Of a stretch of 64,000 nt of DNA, positions 40,337 through 49,501 are shown in pieces (position 1 is the stretch's first letter; each line of letters starts with the position of its first letter). Below the pieces are notes generated by a model. That model had not been told where the DNA came from and did not search any database. It was given only the letters and a program-made list of their open reading frames with translations. This DNA is from an uncultured Haliea sp. Its GTDB lineage: Bacteria > Pseudomonadota > Gammaproteobacteria > Pseudomonadales > Halieaceae. The translations under genes were made by a program, and so were the position numbers. Where the stretch lies: contig CAMYIZ010000038.1 of assembly GCA_947258585.1 (NCBI GenBank), positions 1 to 64,000 of the forward strand, in the 5' to 3' direction.

Positions 40337-42351
40337 ATACGGTTTCTCCCGAGATCGCGAATGAGGAAGCGGGCCGGGGCCAGCGCGCGCACGAGCTCTG
40401 GTTCCAGAGGCAATGGTTCAGCGCACAGCTGGCTGGCCAGCAGCTCCGCCGCCAGCGGAGTCGAGGTCAGTCCCCGCGAGCCGTGGCCTGTATTCAGGTA
40501 GAGCCCGGGGACATACCGCCCCGCCCGTGGAATGGCCGTGCGGGCATTGTCCCGCAGCGCACCATAGTCGCACAAAAACGCTTCCCGGTCCGGTACCGGT
40601 CCCACCAGGGGAAGGTAGTCCGGGCTCGCGCAACGCCAGCCGGTCCGCCCCGGCAGGGGGCTGTCTGCGAGCCCGGCCAGTGAGGATTGCGCGGCGGGCA
40701 GCGCCGCCGCCAACTGCTCAAGGTTGTGGAACTGGTCACGCTGGCGCAACTGCGGATCCATGTCCCCCGGCGCAAACGTGGCGCCGATACAGTGCCCCTC
40801 ACCAGTCGCCGGGGCGATGTAACCGCTGTGGCACAGCGTCGCCCGCAGCCCCGCCAGATCGGGTAGCGGCGGTAGCTGGGTGGTCTGGCCCCGGATCGCC
40901 TTGAGCGGGAGCCAGTCCAGCGGGCCGAGTTCGCGGCAGTGGATTCCGGCCGCGACGACGGCGACCGGTGCCCGGGCCAGCAGTTGACCGCCGCTTGTTG
41001 CCTGCCAGGCATCGCCCGCCCGCTGTAGCTGAACCGGCCCGCAGTTCTCGCGCAGGGTGATAAGCGGATGCCGCAGCAGCTGCCGACAGATGGCAGGCGG
41101 GGACATCCAGCCCGAATTCGGGAACCAGTAGCCCGCCCCGGCCTGGGGCACGCCCAGCAGCGCGGAGGCACGCGCGGCGTCGACGACCTGTGCCAGTGCG
41201 GGCAGCGCCTCCAGCAGCGGCGCCATGCGCTCGAGTTCGCCGGTATCCGTCACCTGGTGAAAACTGCCGCACAGCGCGCCGTCGACCTGCGGTCGCAGGA
41301 CGCCATCGGCAAAATCCGCCCGGTAGTGGCGACTGGCGAAGTCGAAACTGCTGAGGGCGAAATCCGTCAGCGATGAGTGGCGGTGGGAGAGACGGGTGTA
41401 CAGCACCCCCTGGGCATTGCCCGAGGCGCCGTCGGCAACCTGGCCCTGGTCCAGCAGGGTCACCGGGATACCCCGGCGGGCGAAGGCGGCGGCAGTGTGG
41501 CAGCCCGCCAGCCCGGCGCCGATGATCAACACCTCCCGGGGTGTGTCCGGTGCCTGTGCGGGGATGTCCCAGGGTGTGCCCCGCGCTGGCACCGGGCGCG
41601 GGCGGACACTGAGCCGGCCACACAGCTGTTCCCGCTTGCGGCCAAAGCCGGGTACTTTGCGCACCTCGAAGCCGGCCTCCCCCAGGCCACGGCGCACCGC
41701 GCCGGCAGCAGTGAAGGTAGCGAAAGTGGCTTCGGGTCGGCTCAGGGCCGCGATTGCGGGCCACAGTGAAACGTGCCACATGGCGGGATTGCGCGCGGGG
41801 GCGAAGCCGTCCAGGTACCAGGCGTCCACCAGCGGGGTGCGGGCGTGGCCCAGGTCCTCCAGCACAGCGGTAACATCGCCCCACCACAGGTCGAGGACAA
41901 CCTCGCCCCGGTCGAACAGGGCTCGATGGGTGCCGGGCAGGGGCAGCGGGTACTGCGCCGCCAGGCTGGCCAGCAGGGGCGCCAGTTCCGGCCAGGCGGC
42001 TCCCGCCCGCCGCAGCTGCGCGACATCAAGGGGGAATTTTTCCAGCGCCAGATAGTGCAGTCGCCCGGGCCCGCCGGCGCCTGCGGCGCGGCTGCGCCAG
42101 GCCTGCCAGGTGAGGAGAAAGTTCAGTCCGGTGCCGAAGCCGGTTTCCGCCACCACGAAACGCTCTGCTCCCGGCGTTTCCCAGCGCGCCGGCAGCTCGT
42201 TGCCGGCGAGGAATACGTGGCGACCTTCGGCCAGGCCATTGTCGCGGGAGTAATACACATCGGTGAAAGCCGACGAAACCGGACTGCCGTCATCCTGCCA
42301 CTGCAGGGACGGACCCGGCATGGGTTGCCACGGGGCATTGGAGCGCTGCAT
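40333..42351 (-). CDS. mnmC: Bifunctional tRNA mnm5s2U biosynthesis protein MnmC
   Basis: MnmD domain (FVVAETGFGTGLNFLLTWQAW, DAWYLDGFAPARNPAMW) fused to FAD oxidase (VLIIGAGLAGCHTAAAFARRGIPVTLLDQG); start at MQRSNAPWQP. Confidence 0.95.
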   Translation of the reverse strand: MQRSNAPWQPMPGPSLQWQDDGSPVSSAFTDVYYSRDNGLAEGRHVFLAGNELPARWETPGAERFVVAETGFGTGLNFLLTWQAWRSRAAGAGGPGRLHYLALEKFPLDVAQLRRAGAAWPELAPLLASLAAQYPLPLPGTHRALFDRGEVVLDLWWGDVTAVLEDLGHARTPLVDAWYLDGFAPARNPAMWHVSLWPAIAALSRPEATFATFTAAGAVRRGLGEAGFEVRKVPGFGRKREQLCGRLSVRPRPVPARGTPWDIPAQAPDTPREVLIIGAGLAGCHTAAAFARRGIPVTLLDQGQVADGASGNAQGVLYTRLSHRHSSLTDFALSSFDFASRHYRADFADGVLRPQVDGALCGSFHQVTDTGELERMAPLLEALPALAQVVDAARASALLGVPQAGAGYWFPNSGWMSPPAICRQLLRHPLITLRENCGPVQLQRAGDAWQATSGGQLLARAPVAVVAAGIHCRELGPLDWLPLKAIRGQTTQLPPLPDLAGLRATLCHSGYIAPATGEGHCIGATFAPGDMDPQLRQRDQFHNLEQLAAALPAAQSSLAGLADSPLPGRTGWRCASPDYLPLVGPVPDREAFLCDYGALRDNARTAIPRAGRYVPGLYLNTGHGSRGLTSTPLAAELLASQLCAEPLPLEPELVRALAPARFLIRDLGRNRI

Positions 42352-42389
42352 GTCCCTGGTTCCTGACCTTGTGCCGCCGCGCGCCCCGG

Positions 42390-43148
42390 TTACCCGGCGA
42401 CGGTATAGCCGCCGTCGATGGGCAGGGTCTGGCCCGTGATCCAGCTCGCCTGGCTGCTGCTGAGAAACAGCACCGCACCCGCCACGTCTTCCGGTGTGCC
42501 GTGCCGGCCCGCCGGAGTGCGCGCCATGGTGGGCGCCGACCACTCGGGGTTGGCGATGGTCGCCGAGGTCATCCGGCTCTCGCACAGGCCCACGGCCACG
42601 CAGTTGGCGCGAATGCCGATAGCGCCCCATTCGACCGCCATAGCCCGGGTGACCCCCAGCAGCCCGGTCTTGCCGGCACCGTAGCCGGGGATGATGCCCA
42701 TGCCGAAGTAGGAGCTCATCGAGGCTATGCCGATGACCGAGGCACCTCCGGCGAGTTCGCTCGCCCGGAGGGCATCCCGGCAGCCCCGGGCGAGCCGGAA
42801 TCCGGAGATCAGGTGGATGTTGACGGCGCGGACGAAGTTGTCCGGATCCCATTCGTCGAGGCCCAGGCTGGGCAGGGCAATGCCGGCATTGTTCACCAGC
42901 ACGTCCAGCTGGGTCTGTGCCTGCGCGACCGCGTCCACCTGCGCCGGGTTTTCCACATCCAGCTGCAGGTAGCGGTAGCCTGAGAGATCCGTATCGTAGT
43001 CCCCGGCACTGGCCCGGGTGCCGGTAATGGTGACTTCTGCGCCCGCGGCCAGGTAGGCCGCGGCTATGCCCGCGCCGATACCGCTGGTACCGCCGGTGAC
43101 GAGAATCCTGGCACCGCTGAAGTCGAAGTGTGCTGCATTGCTGGCCAT
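42390..43148 (-). CDS. SDR family oxidoreductase
   Basis: GGTSGIGAGIAAAYLAAGAEVTITG, YGAGKTGLLGVTRAMAVEWG, GQTLPIDGG. Confidence 0.9.
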   Translation of the reverse strand: MASNAAHFDFSGARILVTGGTSGIGAGIAAAYLAAGAEVTITGTRASAGDYDTDLSGYRYLQLDVENPAQVDAVAQAQTQLDVLVNNAGIALPSLGLDEWDPDNFVRAVNIHLISGFRLARGCRDALRASELAGGASVIGIASMSSYFGMGIIPGYGAGKTGLLGVTRAMAVEWGAIGIRANCVAVGLCESRMTSATIANPEWSAPTMARTPAGRHGTPEDVAGAVLFLSSSQASWITGQTLPIDGGYTVAG

Positions 43149-43327
43149 GGTTTTACTCTTGTTGGGGTGGAGTCGCCGTGGCGGTCTGCCCCGGCGCGGA
43201 AAAGCCTAGCAGATACCCCCGGCTGGAGCCATTGCGGCACAGTGCAGGCAGGTCCCGGCCCGGGGCAACGCTGGTTTTTGCCGCGGCCAGGCAGTAGACT
43301 TGCGCCCCTTGATTGTGAGGGCTTTTC

Positions 43328-43834
43328 ATGGCGCAGAACCAGAGTCAAACCATCCCCCGGGACAAGTTCCTGACCATAGCGGTCAACCTGTTGTACAAGG
43401 CGTTTCTTGAGAATCGGCGCACGGAGTCGAAGAACGTCTTTCGCGACATGGCTGCCGGCAGGTCTGTGCACCTGACCAATGTCCAGATGGAGGATCGCTC
43501 CCAGGTCCGCTTCGATGTCGCCCTCGACCATACCGAGTTCCGCGGCAAGCTGAATTTTGGCGCGTTCCGCGCCAGCCTGGCCATGCTGGTCGCCCAGCTC
43601 AGCGATGCCCTGCGCGCGGGCAAGGACATCAAGGTGTTTACGGACCAGGGCAACCCGGACAACGTCATCTTCGGGCTGACAGCGGCTACCGAAGAGGACG
43701 GCGAGGTCAACGTCATGGTGTTGGGAGTCGATTCCAGCGAGACCCGCGGTTCCATTGAACTGCGGCTGCAGTACCTGGACCCGCAGCAGTTCGCACCGGA
43801 AGCCGAGGTCGCGCCCGCGTCGCCGTCAAGCTGA
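43328..43834 (+). CDS. Conserved hypothetical protein of unknown function
   Basis: Intact 168 aa ORF, MAQNQSQTIPRDKFLTIAVNLLYKAFLENRRTESKNVFRDMAAGR; no recognised domain. Confidence 0.7.
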   Translation: MAQNQSQTIPRDKFLTIAVNLLYKAFLENRRTESKNVFRDMAAGRSVHLTNVQMEDRSQVRFDVALDHTEFRGKLNFGAFRASLAMLVAQLSDALRAGKDIKVFTDQGNPDNVIFGLTAATEEDGEVNVMVLGVDSSETRGSIELRLQYLDPQQFAPEAEVAPASPSS

Positions 43835-43852
43835 CGTCCCCGCGGCCCGGTT

Positions 43853-44317
43853 TCAACCGGGCTTTGGCGTCTCGATTGTTACCGTTTCCCGCTCCGCCGG
43901 CGCCATCACTTCCGCGCTGCCTGTGACGACCTTCTTCCCGTGCTGGTTCAGGACCAGGCAGTCCAGGGTCACCTGGCGTCGCCGCGGTTGCTTGTCCGTC
44001 ACGGTCAGCTGCACCGTCAGGGTGTCACCGATCTTCACCGGCAGCCGGAACGCCAGCGACTGGCCCAGGTAGATAGTCCCCGGCCCCGGCAACTGCATGG
44101 CCAGTGCGGCTGAAATCAGGCCGCCGCTGAACATGCCGTGGGCGATGCACTCGCCGAACGGGGTGCCGGCGGCGTAGGCCGGGTCCAGGTGCAGGGGGTT
44201 GTGGTCGCCTGAGGCCGCGGCAAACAGGCGGATATCCTCCATGGTGACCGTGCGGGTGCTCTCTGCCTGCTGGCCGATCGTCAGTTCATCGAAGGTATGG
44301 TTGCGCACTTCGGGCAT
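43853..44317 (-). CDS. MaoC family dehydratase
   Basis: FAAASGDHNPLHLDPAYAAGTPFGECIAHGMFSGGLISAAL (hydratase 2 motif); start at MPEVRNHTFDEL. Confidence 0.92.
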   Translation of the reverse strand: MPEVRNHTFDELTIGQQAESTRTVTMEDIRLFAAASGDHNPLHLDPAYAAGTPFGECIAHGMFSGGLISAALAMQLPGPGTIYLGQSLAFRLPVKIGDTLTVQLTVTDKQPRRRQVTLDCLVLNQHGKKVVTGSAEVMAPAERETVTIETPKPG

Positions 44318-44409
44318 GCCGGGCTCCTGCGGGGATTGTTGAAAGCGCGATGATACCTTAGTGTAGCGGGCCCCAAACACCCCGAAACCCAGCCCGCAGG
44401 AGCAGAGCG

Positions 44410-47400
44410 ATGCCGGAAGCGGTGGTTCGCGCCATCCCGCCGATTACCTATCCCCCCGAGTTGCCTGTGGTGCAGCGCCGGGAGGACATCGCGCGGGCCA
44501 TCAGCGAGCACCAGGTGGTGATCATTGCCGGCGAAACCGGTTCCGGCAAGACCACCCAGATCCCCAAGATCTGCCTGGAGCTGGGGCGTGGCCGCGAGGC
44601 CCGGATCGGCCACACCCAGCCTCGCCGACTGGCGGCGAGGACCGTGGCGCAGCGTATTTCCGATGAACTGCAGGTGCCGCTGGGCGAGGCGGTGGGCTAC
44701 CAGGTGCGTTTCACCGACCAGGTTTCCGAGGCCTCGGCGGTCAAGCTGATGACCGATGGCATACTGCTGGCGGAGATCCGCAACGACCGGCTCCTGCGGC
44801 AGTACGACACGCTGATTATCGACGAGGCCCACGAGCGCAGCCTCAACATTGACTTCCTGCTCGGCTACCTGCGGCAGCTGTTGCCGAAACGGCCAGACCT
44901 GAAGTTGATCATCACGTCCGCTACCATCGACGTCAACAGCTTCTCGCAACACTTTGGCAACGCCCCCATCATTGAGGTCTCCGGTCGCAGCTACCCGGTG
45001 GAAACGGTGTACCTTGATCCCGCCGAAGATCGGGACCTGGGGCTGCAGGAGCAGATCGTGGGCCTGGTCGACGACATTGAAGCGGGCCGTTTCGGGGAGC
45101 GCGGGGATGTGCTGGTGTTCCTGCCGGGAGAGCGCGATATTCGAGAGCTGGCGCGGCAACTGCGAGGTCGGGAACGGCTGGAGGTGCTGCCGCTCTACGC
45201 CCGCCTCACCCAGGCCGAACAGAGCCGCGTTTTCGACCTCTCGCGGCGGCGGGGGATGCGGGTGGTACTGGCGACGAATGTGGCGGAGACCTCCGTTACC
45301 GTGCCCGGTATCCGCTATGTGATCGACCCGGGAGAAGCCCGTATCAGCCGCTACAGCTTCCGCACCAAGGTGCAGCGGCTGCCCATTGAGCCCATCTCCC
45401 GGGCCAGCGCGAACCAGCGCCAGGGCCGCTGTGGCCGTATCGCTCCCGGCGTCTGTATCCGTCTCTACACGGAAACCGATTTCCTCTCGCGGCCGGAGTT
45501 CACCGACCCGGAGATTCTCCGCACCAGCCTCGCGGCGGTGATTCTGCAGATGCTGAACCTGGGGCTGGGGGAACTGCAGCGCTTCCCCTTTATCAATCCC
45601 CCGGACCCGCGCATGGTGCGCGACGGCTACAAGCTGCTGCAGGAGTTGGGGGCGGTCACCGGTCGCGGCAAGCTGACCGGCATCGGCAAGCGCATGGCCA
45701 GGTTGCCGGTGGATCCGCGCCTGGCGCGGATGGTTCTGGCCGCTCAGCAGCTGTCCTGTCTGGATGAGGTGCTGGTGATCGCGGCGGCACTGGCCATCCA
45801 GGATCCCCGGGAACGGCCGGCGGACAAGCAGGCGCAGGCCGACCAGATGCACGCGCGCTTTCGTCACCCGCGCTCGGACTTCATGGCCTGGCTGGCCCTC
45901 TGGCGCTATTACGAGGAGCAGCGCCAGGCCCTGAGCCAGAGCCAGTTGCGCAAGCTCTGCCAGCGCGAATTCCTCTCGTTCCTGCGGCTGCGTGAGTGGC
46001 GCGACATGCATGCCCAGCTGCGCATTGGCTGCCGCCAGCTCGGGCTGCATCCGGGGGCGGGATTGCCCGCGGTGGAAGAGGAGAGCTATGACGCGGTGCA
46101 CCGGGCCCTGCTGGCGGGTTTACTGTCGAATATTGCCCAGCACCAGGAGGACCGGGACTACCTCGGCAGCCGCAACCGCAAGCTGCAGATTTTTCCCGGC
46201 TCCGCCCTGGGGCGGCAGCGGCCGAAGTGGCTGGTGGCAGCGGAGATCGTGGAAACCTCAAGGGTGTTCGCCCGTACGGTCGGCACCATCGATCCCGCCT
46301 GGGTCCTGGACACCAACCCGGAGCTCCTCAAATTCCACTATTACGAACCGCGTTGGGAGGCACGCCAGGGGCGGGCCATGGCCTGGGAGAGAGTGACGCT
46401 GTACGGCCTGACGGTGGCCGACAAGCGCCCGGTACACTACGGCCCGATCAATCCGGCGGAATCGCGGGAGCTGCTGATTCGCGAAGGCCTGATCGCCGGG
46501 CGCTTTCCCCGCCATCCCGGATTCCTGAAGCACAATCTCAAGCTGCTGCGCACGCTTGAAGATCTCGAAGCCCGGGCCCGGCGCCGGGACCTGCTGGCCG
46601 ACGAGCAGGTGCTCTTTGCGTTCTATGCCGAGCGCCTGCCGGAGGACGTCACCACCGCCGAGCGCCTGCGCGCCTGGCTGGCGGCCACGCCGGCTGCGGA
46701 TGCCAGCCTGCGGGTTCCCCGCGACTTGCTGCTGGCGCGGGACCCGGGATCCGGCCTCGGCCAGCAGTTCCCCGATCGCTTGAGCTGGGGTGACATGGAG
46801 TTCCGCCTCAGCTACCAGTTCGAGCCGGGGCAGGCGACGGACGGTGTTTCGGTGACGGTGCCGGTCGGACTGCTGAACCGGGTGCCGCGCTTCCGGTTCG
46901 ACTGGCTGGTACCGGGCTTGCTGCGTGACAAGTGTATTGCCCTGGTCAAAAGCCTGCCCAAGGACAAGCGCAAGCAGCTGGTGCCGGTGCCGGACACGGT
47001 GGATCGCGCGCTGGCGCTGCTGGCTCCCGGGGACGAGGACCTCTGTGTGGCACTGGCCCGGGAACTCTCACGGCTGGGCGGTATTGCCGTACAGCCCGGC
47101 GACCTGCAGGCGGACAGGCTGGACGCCTTCTACCGTATGAATATCCGGGTCGTCGACGCGGATGGCAAGCTGCTGAACCAGGGACGGGACCTGGCGGCAC
47201 TGGTGGCCGAGTTTCGCAGCGACACGCGCCAGACCATCAGCGCGGCGGCCACCAGCAGTCCCGCCCGGGAGGGCCTGACCCACTGGGATATCGATGCGCT
47301 GCCCGAGACCTGGCGGTTCCGCCAGGCCGGCACCGAGATCGTGGCCTGGCCGGCCCTGGTGGACCGGGGTGAGTCGGTGGCGGTGGAGTTGTGCGATTAC

Positions 47401-48165
47401 CCGGGTCTGGCCCTGTTGCAACACCGGCTCGGGGTGCTGCGGCTGCTGCGGCTGCAGCAGAAACAGCAGGTCAAGTTCCTGCGCAAACAGCTGCTGCTTG
47501 GCAACGAGACCAGTCTGCTGCTGGCGGCGGCAGGGCAGGAGCGGGTGCCGCTGGTGGATGACCTGATCGATGCGGCCTGGGTTCAGGTCGGTGGCCTCAA
47601 TGAGGCCCTGCCGCGTGACGCAGCTGGATTCCAGGCCGTGCTGGCCCACAGTGGCGAGGTCGTGGCGCGGGCTACGGCGCTGGAAACCAACCTGCTCAAT
47701 GCACTGAAACCGCTGGCGGAGCTGCAGCCTCTTTGGGCCCGGTTTACCGACCCGTCCTGGGCCCCGGCACTGGCGGATATCCGGGAACAGCTTGCGGACC
47801 TGTGGCAGCCCGGGTTTCAGCGCGATACCCCGGCGGACTGGCTGGCCCAGTACCCGCGCTACATGAAAGCGCTGAAACAGCGTCTGGAGCGCCTTGGCGG
47901 GCAGCTGCCCCGCGACACCACCCAGCGCGAGATGCTGCAGCGGCTTGCCGAGCCCCTGCGCGATGCCCGCGCCCGGTGGCCGGGTCTACTGGCCCAGTGC
48001 GCGCCGGCGCAGCAATATCGCTGGATGCTGGAGGAATTTCGGGTGTCCCTGTTCGCCCAGCAACTGGGCACCCGCATACCGGTCTCCGACAAGCGTCTGC
48101 AGGAGCAGTGGGGGCTGGTGAGCGAGTGGCTCGATACCCATCCGGACGGTGGTCTCGCACCCTGA
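44410..48165 (+). CDS. hrpA: ATP-dependent RNA helicase HrpA (DEAH-box)
   Basis: GETGSGKTTQIPKICLELGRG, DEAHERSLNIDFLLGYL, SATID; 1251 aa with HrpA C-terminal domain. Confidence 0.97.
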   Translation: MPEAVVRAIPPITYPPELPVVQRREDIARAISEHQVVIIAGETGSGKTTQIPKICLELGRGREARIGHTQPRRLAARTVAQRISDELQVPLGEAVGYQVRFTDQVSEASAVKLMTDGILLAEIRNDRLLRQYDTLIIDEAHERSLNIDFLLGYLRQLLPKRPDLKLIITSATIDVNSFSQHFGNAPIIEVSGRSYPVETVYLDPAEDRDLGLQEQIVGLVDDIEAGRFGERGDVLVFLPGERDIRELARQLRGRERLEVLPLYARLTQAEQSRVFDLSRRRGMRVVLATNVAETSVTVPGIRYVIDPGEARISRYSFRTKVQRLPIEPISRASANQRQGRCGRIAPGVCIRLYTETDFLSRPEFTDPEILRTSLAAVILQMLNLGLGELQRFPFINPPDPRMVRDGYKLLQELGAVTGRGKLTGIGKRMARLPVDPRLARMVLAAQQLSCLDEVLVIAAALAIQDPRERPADKQAQADQMHARFRHPRSDFMAWLALWRYYEEQRQALSQSQLRKLCQREFLSFLRLREWRDMHAQLRIGCRQLGLHPGAGLPAVEEESYDAVHRALLAGLLSNIAQHQEDRDYLGSRNRKLQIFPGSALGRQRPKWLVAAEIVETSRVFARTVGTIDPAWVLDTNPELLKFHYYEPRWEARQGRAMAWERVTLYGLTVADKRPVHYGPINPAESRELLIREGLIAGRFPRHPGFLKHNLKLLRTLEDLEARARRRDLLADEQVLFAFYAERLPEDVTTAERLRAWLAATPAADASLRVPRDLLLARDPGSGLGQQFPDRLSWGDMEFRLSYQFEPGQATDGVSVTVPVGLLNRVPRFRFDWLVPGLLRDKCIALVKSLPKDKRKQLVPVPDTVDRALALLAPGDEDLCVALARELSRLGGIAVQPGDLQADRLDAFYRMNIRVVDADGKLLNQGRDLAALVAEFRSDTRQTISAAATSSPAREGLTHWDIDALPETWRFRQAGTEIVAWPALVDRGESVAVELCDYPGLALLQHRLGVLRLLRLQQKQQVKFLRKQLLLGNETSLLLAAAGQERVPLVDDLIDAAWVQVGGLNEALPRDAAGFQAVLAHSGEVVARATALETNLLNALKPLAELQPLWARFTDPSWAPALADIREQLADLWQPGFQRDTPADWLAQYPRYMKALKQRLERLGGQLPRDTTQREMLQRLAEPLRDARARWPGLLAQCAPAQQYRWMLEEFRVSLFAQQLGTRIPVSDKRLQEQWGLVSEWLDTHPDGGLAP

Positions 48166-48302
48166 AATATGAAATAGTACCAAAGCCCCTCGAAGCGCGG
48201 GGAAACTTCCTCGCCAATACTGGGTCACAGCACTGACTGTTGGCGTTTGGCGCCGGCATTGAATGTGTTCGAGAACTTCCACTAATCAAAAGGACAATCA
48301 TC

Positions 48303-48644
48303 ATGGCTCAGTCAAAGAAGCCCTTCGCATTCGCCCTCGGTGCAGCCTTCCTGGCCAGCTCCGTGGTACCCATGGCATCAGCGGAGGCCAACCCCTTTGC
48401 GGCGGAACAGCTTAACACCGGCTACAACCTTGCCAACTACGCCTCTCACGGTGACGGCGACCACGAGGGAAAATGTGGTGAGGGCAAGTGTGGTGAGAAG
48501 GAAGGTGAAGGCAAGTGCGGTGAAGGCAAGTGCGGCGAAAAGGATGGTGAAGGCAAGTGTGGCGAAGGCAAGTGTGGTGAAAAGGACGGCGAACGCAAGG
48601 ACGGCGAGGGCAAGTGTGGCGAAGGGAAGTGCGGCGGTGCCTGA
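48303..48644 (+). CDS. hvfA: HvfA-like RiPP precursor with eight EGKCG motifs
   Basis: 113 aa; signal peptide (MAQSKKPFAFALGAAFLASSVVPMASA|EANPF), spacer FAAEQLNTGYNLANYA, then (EGKCGEGKCG) four times separated by EKEG/EKDG/EKDGERKDG; followed by DUF692 and DUF2063 genes. Confidence 0.93.
   Translation: MAQSKKPFAFALGAAFLASSVVPMASAEANPFAAEQLNTGYNLANYASHGDGDHEGKCGEGKCGEKEGEGKCGEGKCGEKDGEGKCGEGKCGEKDGERKDGEGKCGEGKCGGA
48465..48635 (+). repeat. In-frame tandem repeat encoding EGKCG motifs (core of the hvfA-like gene)
   Basis: gaRggMaaRtgYggY units, period 15 nt within pairs and 42 nt between the first three pairs. Confidence 0.92.
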
Positions 48645-49501
48645 TGCCGGATAGTCACAACGGGCCCGCGGGAGCGGGCCTGGGATTGCGACGGGCCCTG
48701 ATGGGTCCGCTGCTTTCGCTGCCCCGGGGCGAGCTGGATTTTCTCGAGCTGGCGCCGGAGAACTGGATTCGGGTAGGCGGCCGCTACGGGCGCCAGTTGC
48801 GCCAGCTCGCGGAGCGCTTCCCTCTGGTGTTCCACGGCTTGTCACTGGACATTGGTGGCCCGGACCCGCTGGACACGGACCTGCTGCACGCCGTGCGCAG
48901 GTTGATGGACGAACTGGGGGTGGACGTGTACAGCGAGCACCTCTCCTGGTGTGCCGCCGAGGGGCACCTCTACGATCTCCTGCCAATACCCTTTACCGCG
49001 GAGGCGGTGCGCCACGTCACCCAGCGCGTACAGCAGGTGCAGGACATTATAGGCGCGCCGCTGGCCCTGGAGAACGCCTCCTATTACGCCCAGGCGCAGG
49101 CCGACATGAGCGAGGCGGAATTCATCAGCGCCGTGGTCAGTGGCTCCGGCTGTGACCTCCTGCTCGATGTGAACAACATCTACGTCAACAGTATCAACCA
49201 CGGCTATGACGTGTCCGCTTTCCTGCGCGCCCTGCCGCTGGACCGGGTACGCTATATCCACGTGGCCGGTCATTACGATGAAGCACCCGATTTGAAGGTG
49301 GACACCCACGGCGCCGATGTCATCGACCCGGTGTGGGACCTGCTGGCCGAGGCCTACCACCTGCTGGGGCCGGTGCCAACGCTGCTTGAGCGCGACTTCA
49401 ATCTGCCGCCCCTGCCGGACCTGTTGCGGGAGGTGGCGCGGATTCGTGAGTTGCAAACGGCTCGCAGCACTGACAACAGGCTGGCGCTCGCCCATGGCTG
49501 A
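48644..49501 (+). CDS. hvfB: MNIO (DUF692) family multinuclear non-heme iron oxidative enzyme, HvfB-like
   Basis: GLGLRRALMGPLL...DFLELAPENWI, HGLSLDIGGPDPLD, YSEHLSW, LALENASYY, DLLLDVNNIYVNSINHGYD, IHVAGHYDE, LLERDFNLPP; ATG overlaps precursor stop (TGATG). Confidence 0.94.
   Translation: MPDSHNGPAGAGLGLRRALMGPLLSLPRGELDFLELAPENWIRVGGRYGRQLRQLAERFPLVFHGLSLDIGGPDPLDTDLLHAVRRLMDELGVDVYSEHLSWCAAEGHLYDLLPIPFTAEAVRHVTQRVQQVQDIIGAPLALENASYYAQAQADMSEAEFISAVVSGSGCDLLLDVNNIYVNSINHGYDVSAFLRALPLDRVRYIHVAGHYDEAPDLKVDTHGADVIDPVWDLLAEAYHLLGPVPTLLERDFNLPPLPDLLREVARIRELQTARSTDNRLALAHG

Noticed and set aside
44281-46101. 606 aa minus-strand ORF opposite hrpA
   Set aside because: Antisense shadow ORF; HrpA motifs are clear
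48465-48635. CRISPR-like short regular repeats
   Set aside because: Repeats are in frame, encode EGKCG motifs, have no unique spacers, and follow a signal peptide in a RiPP-type operon
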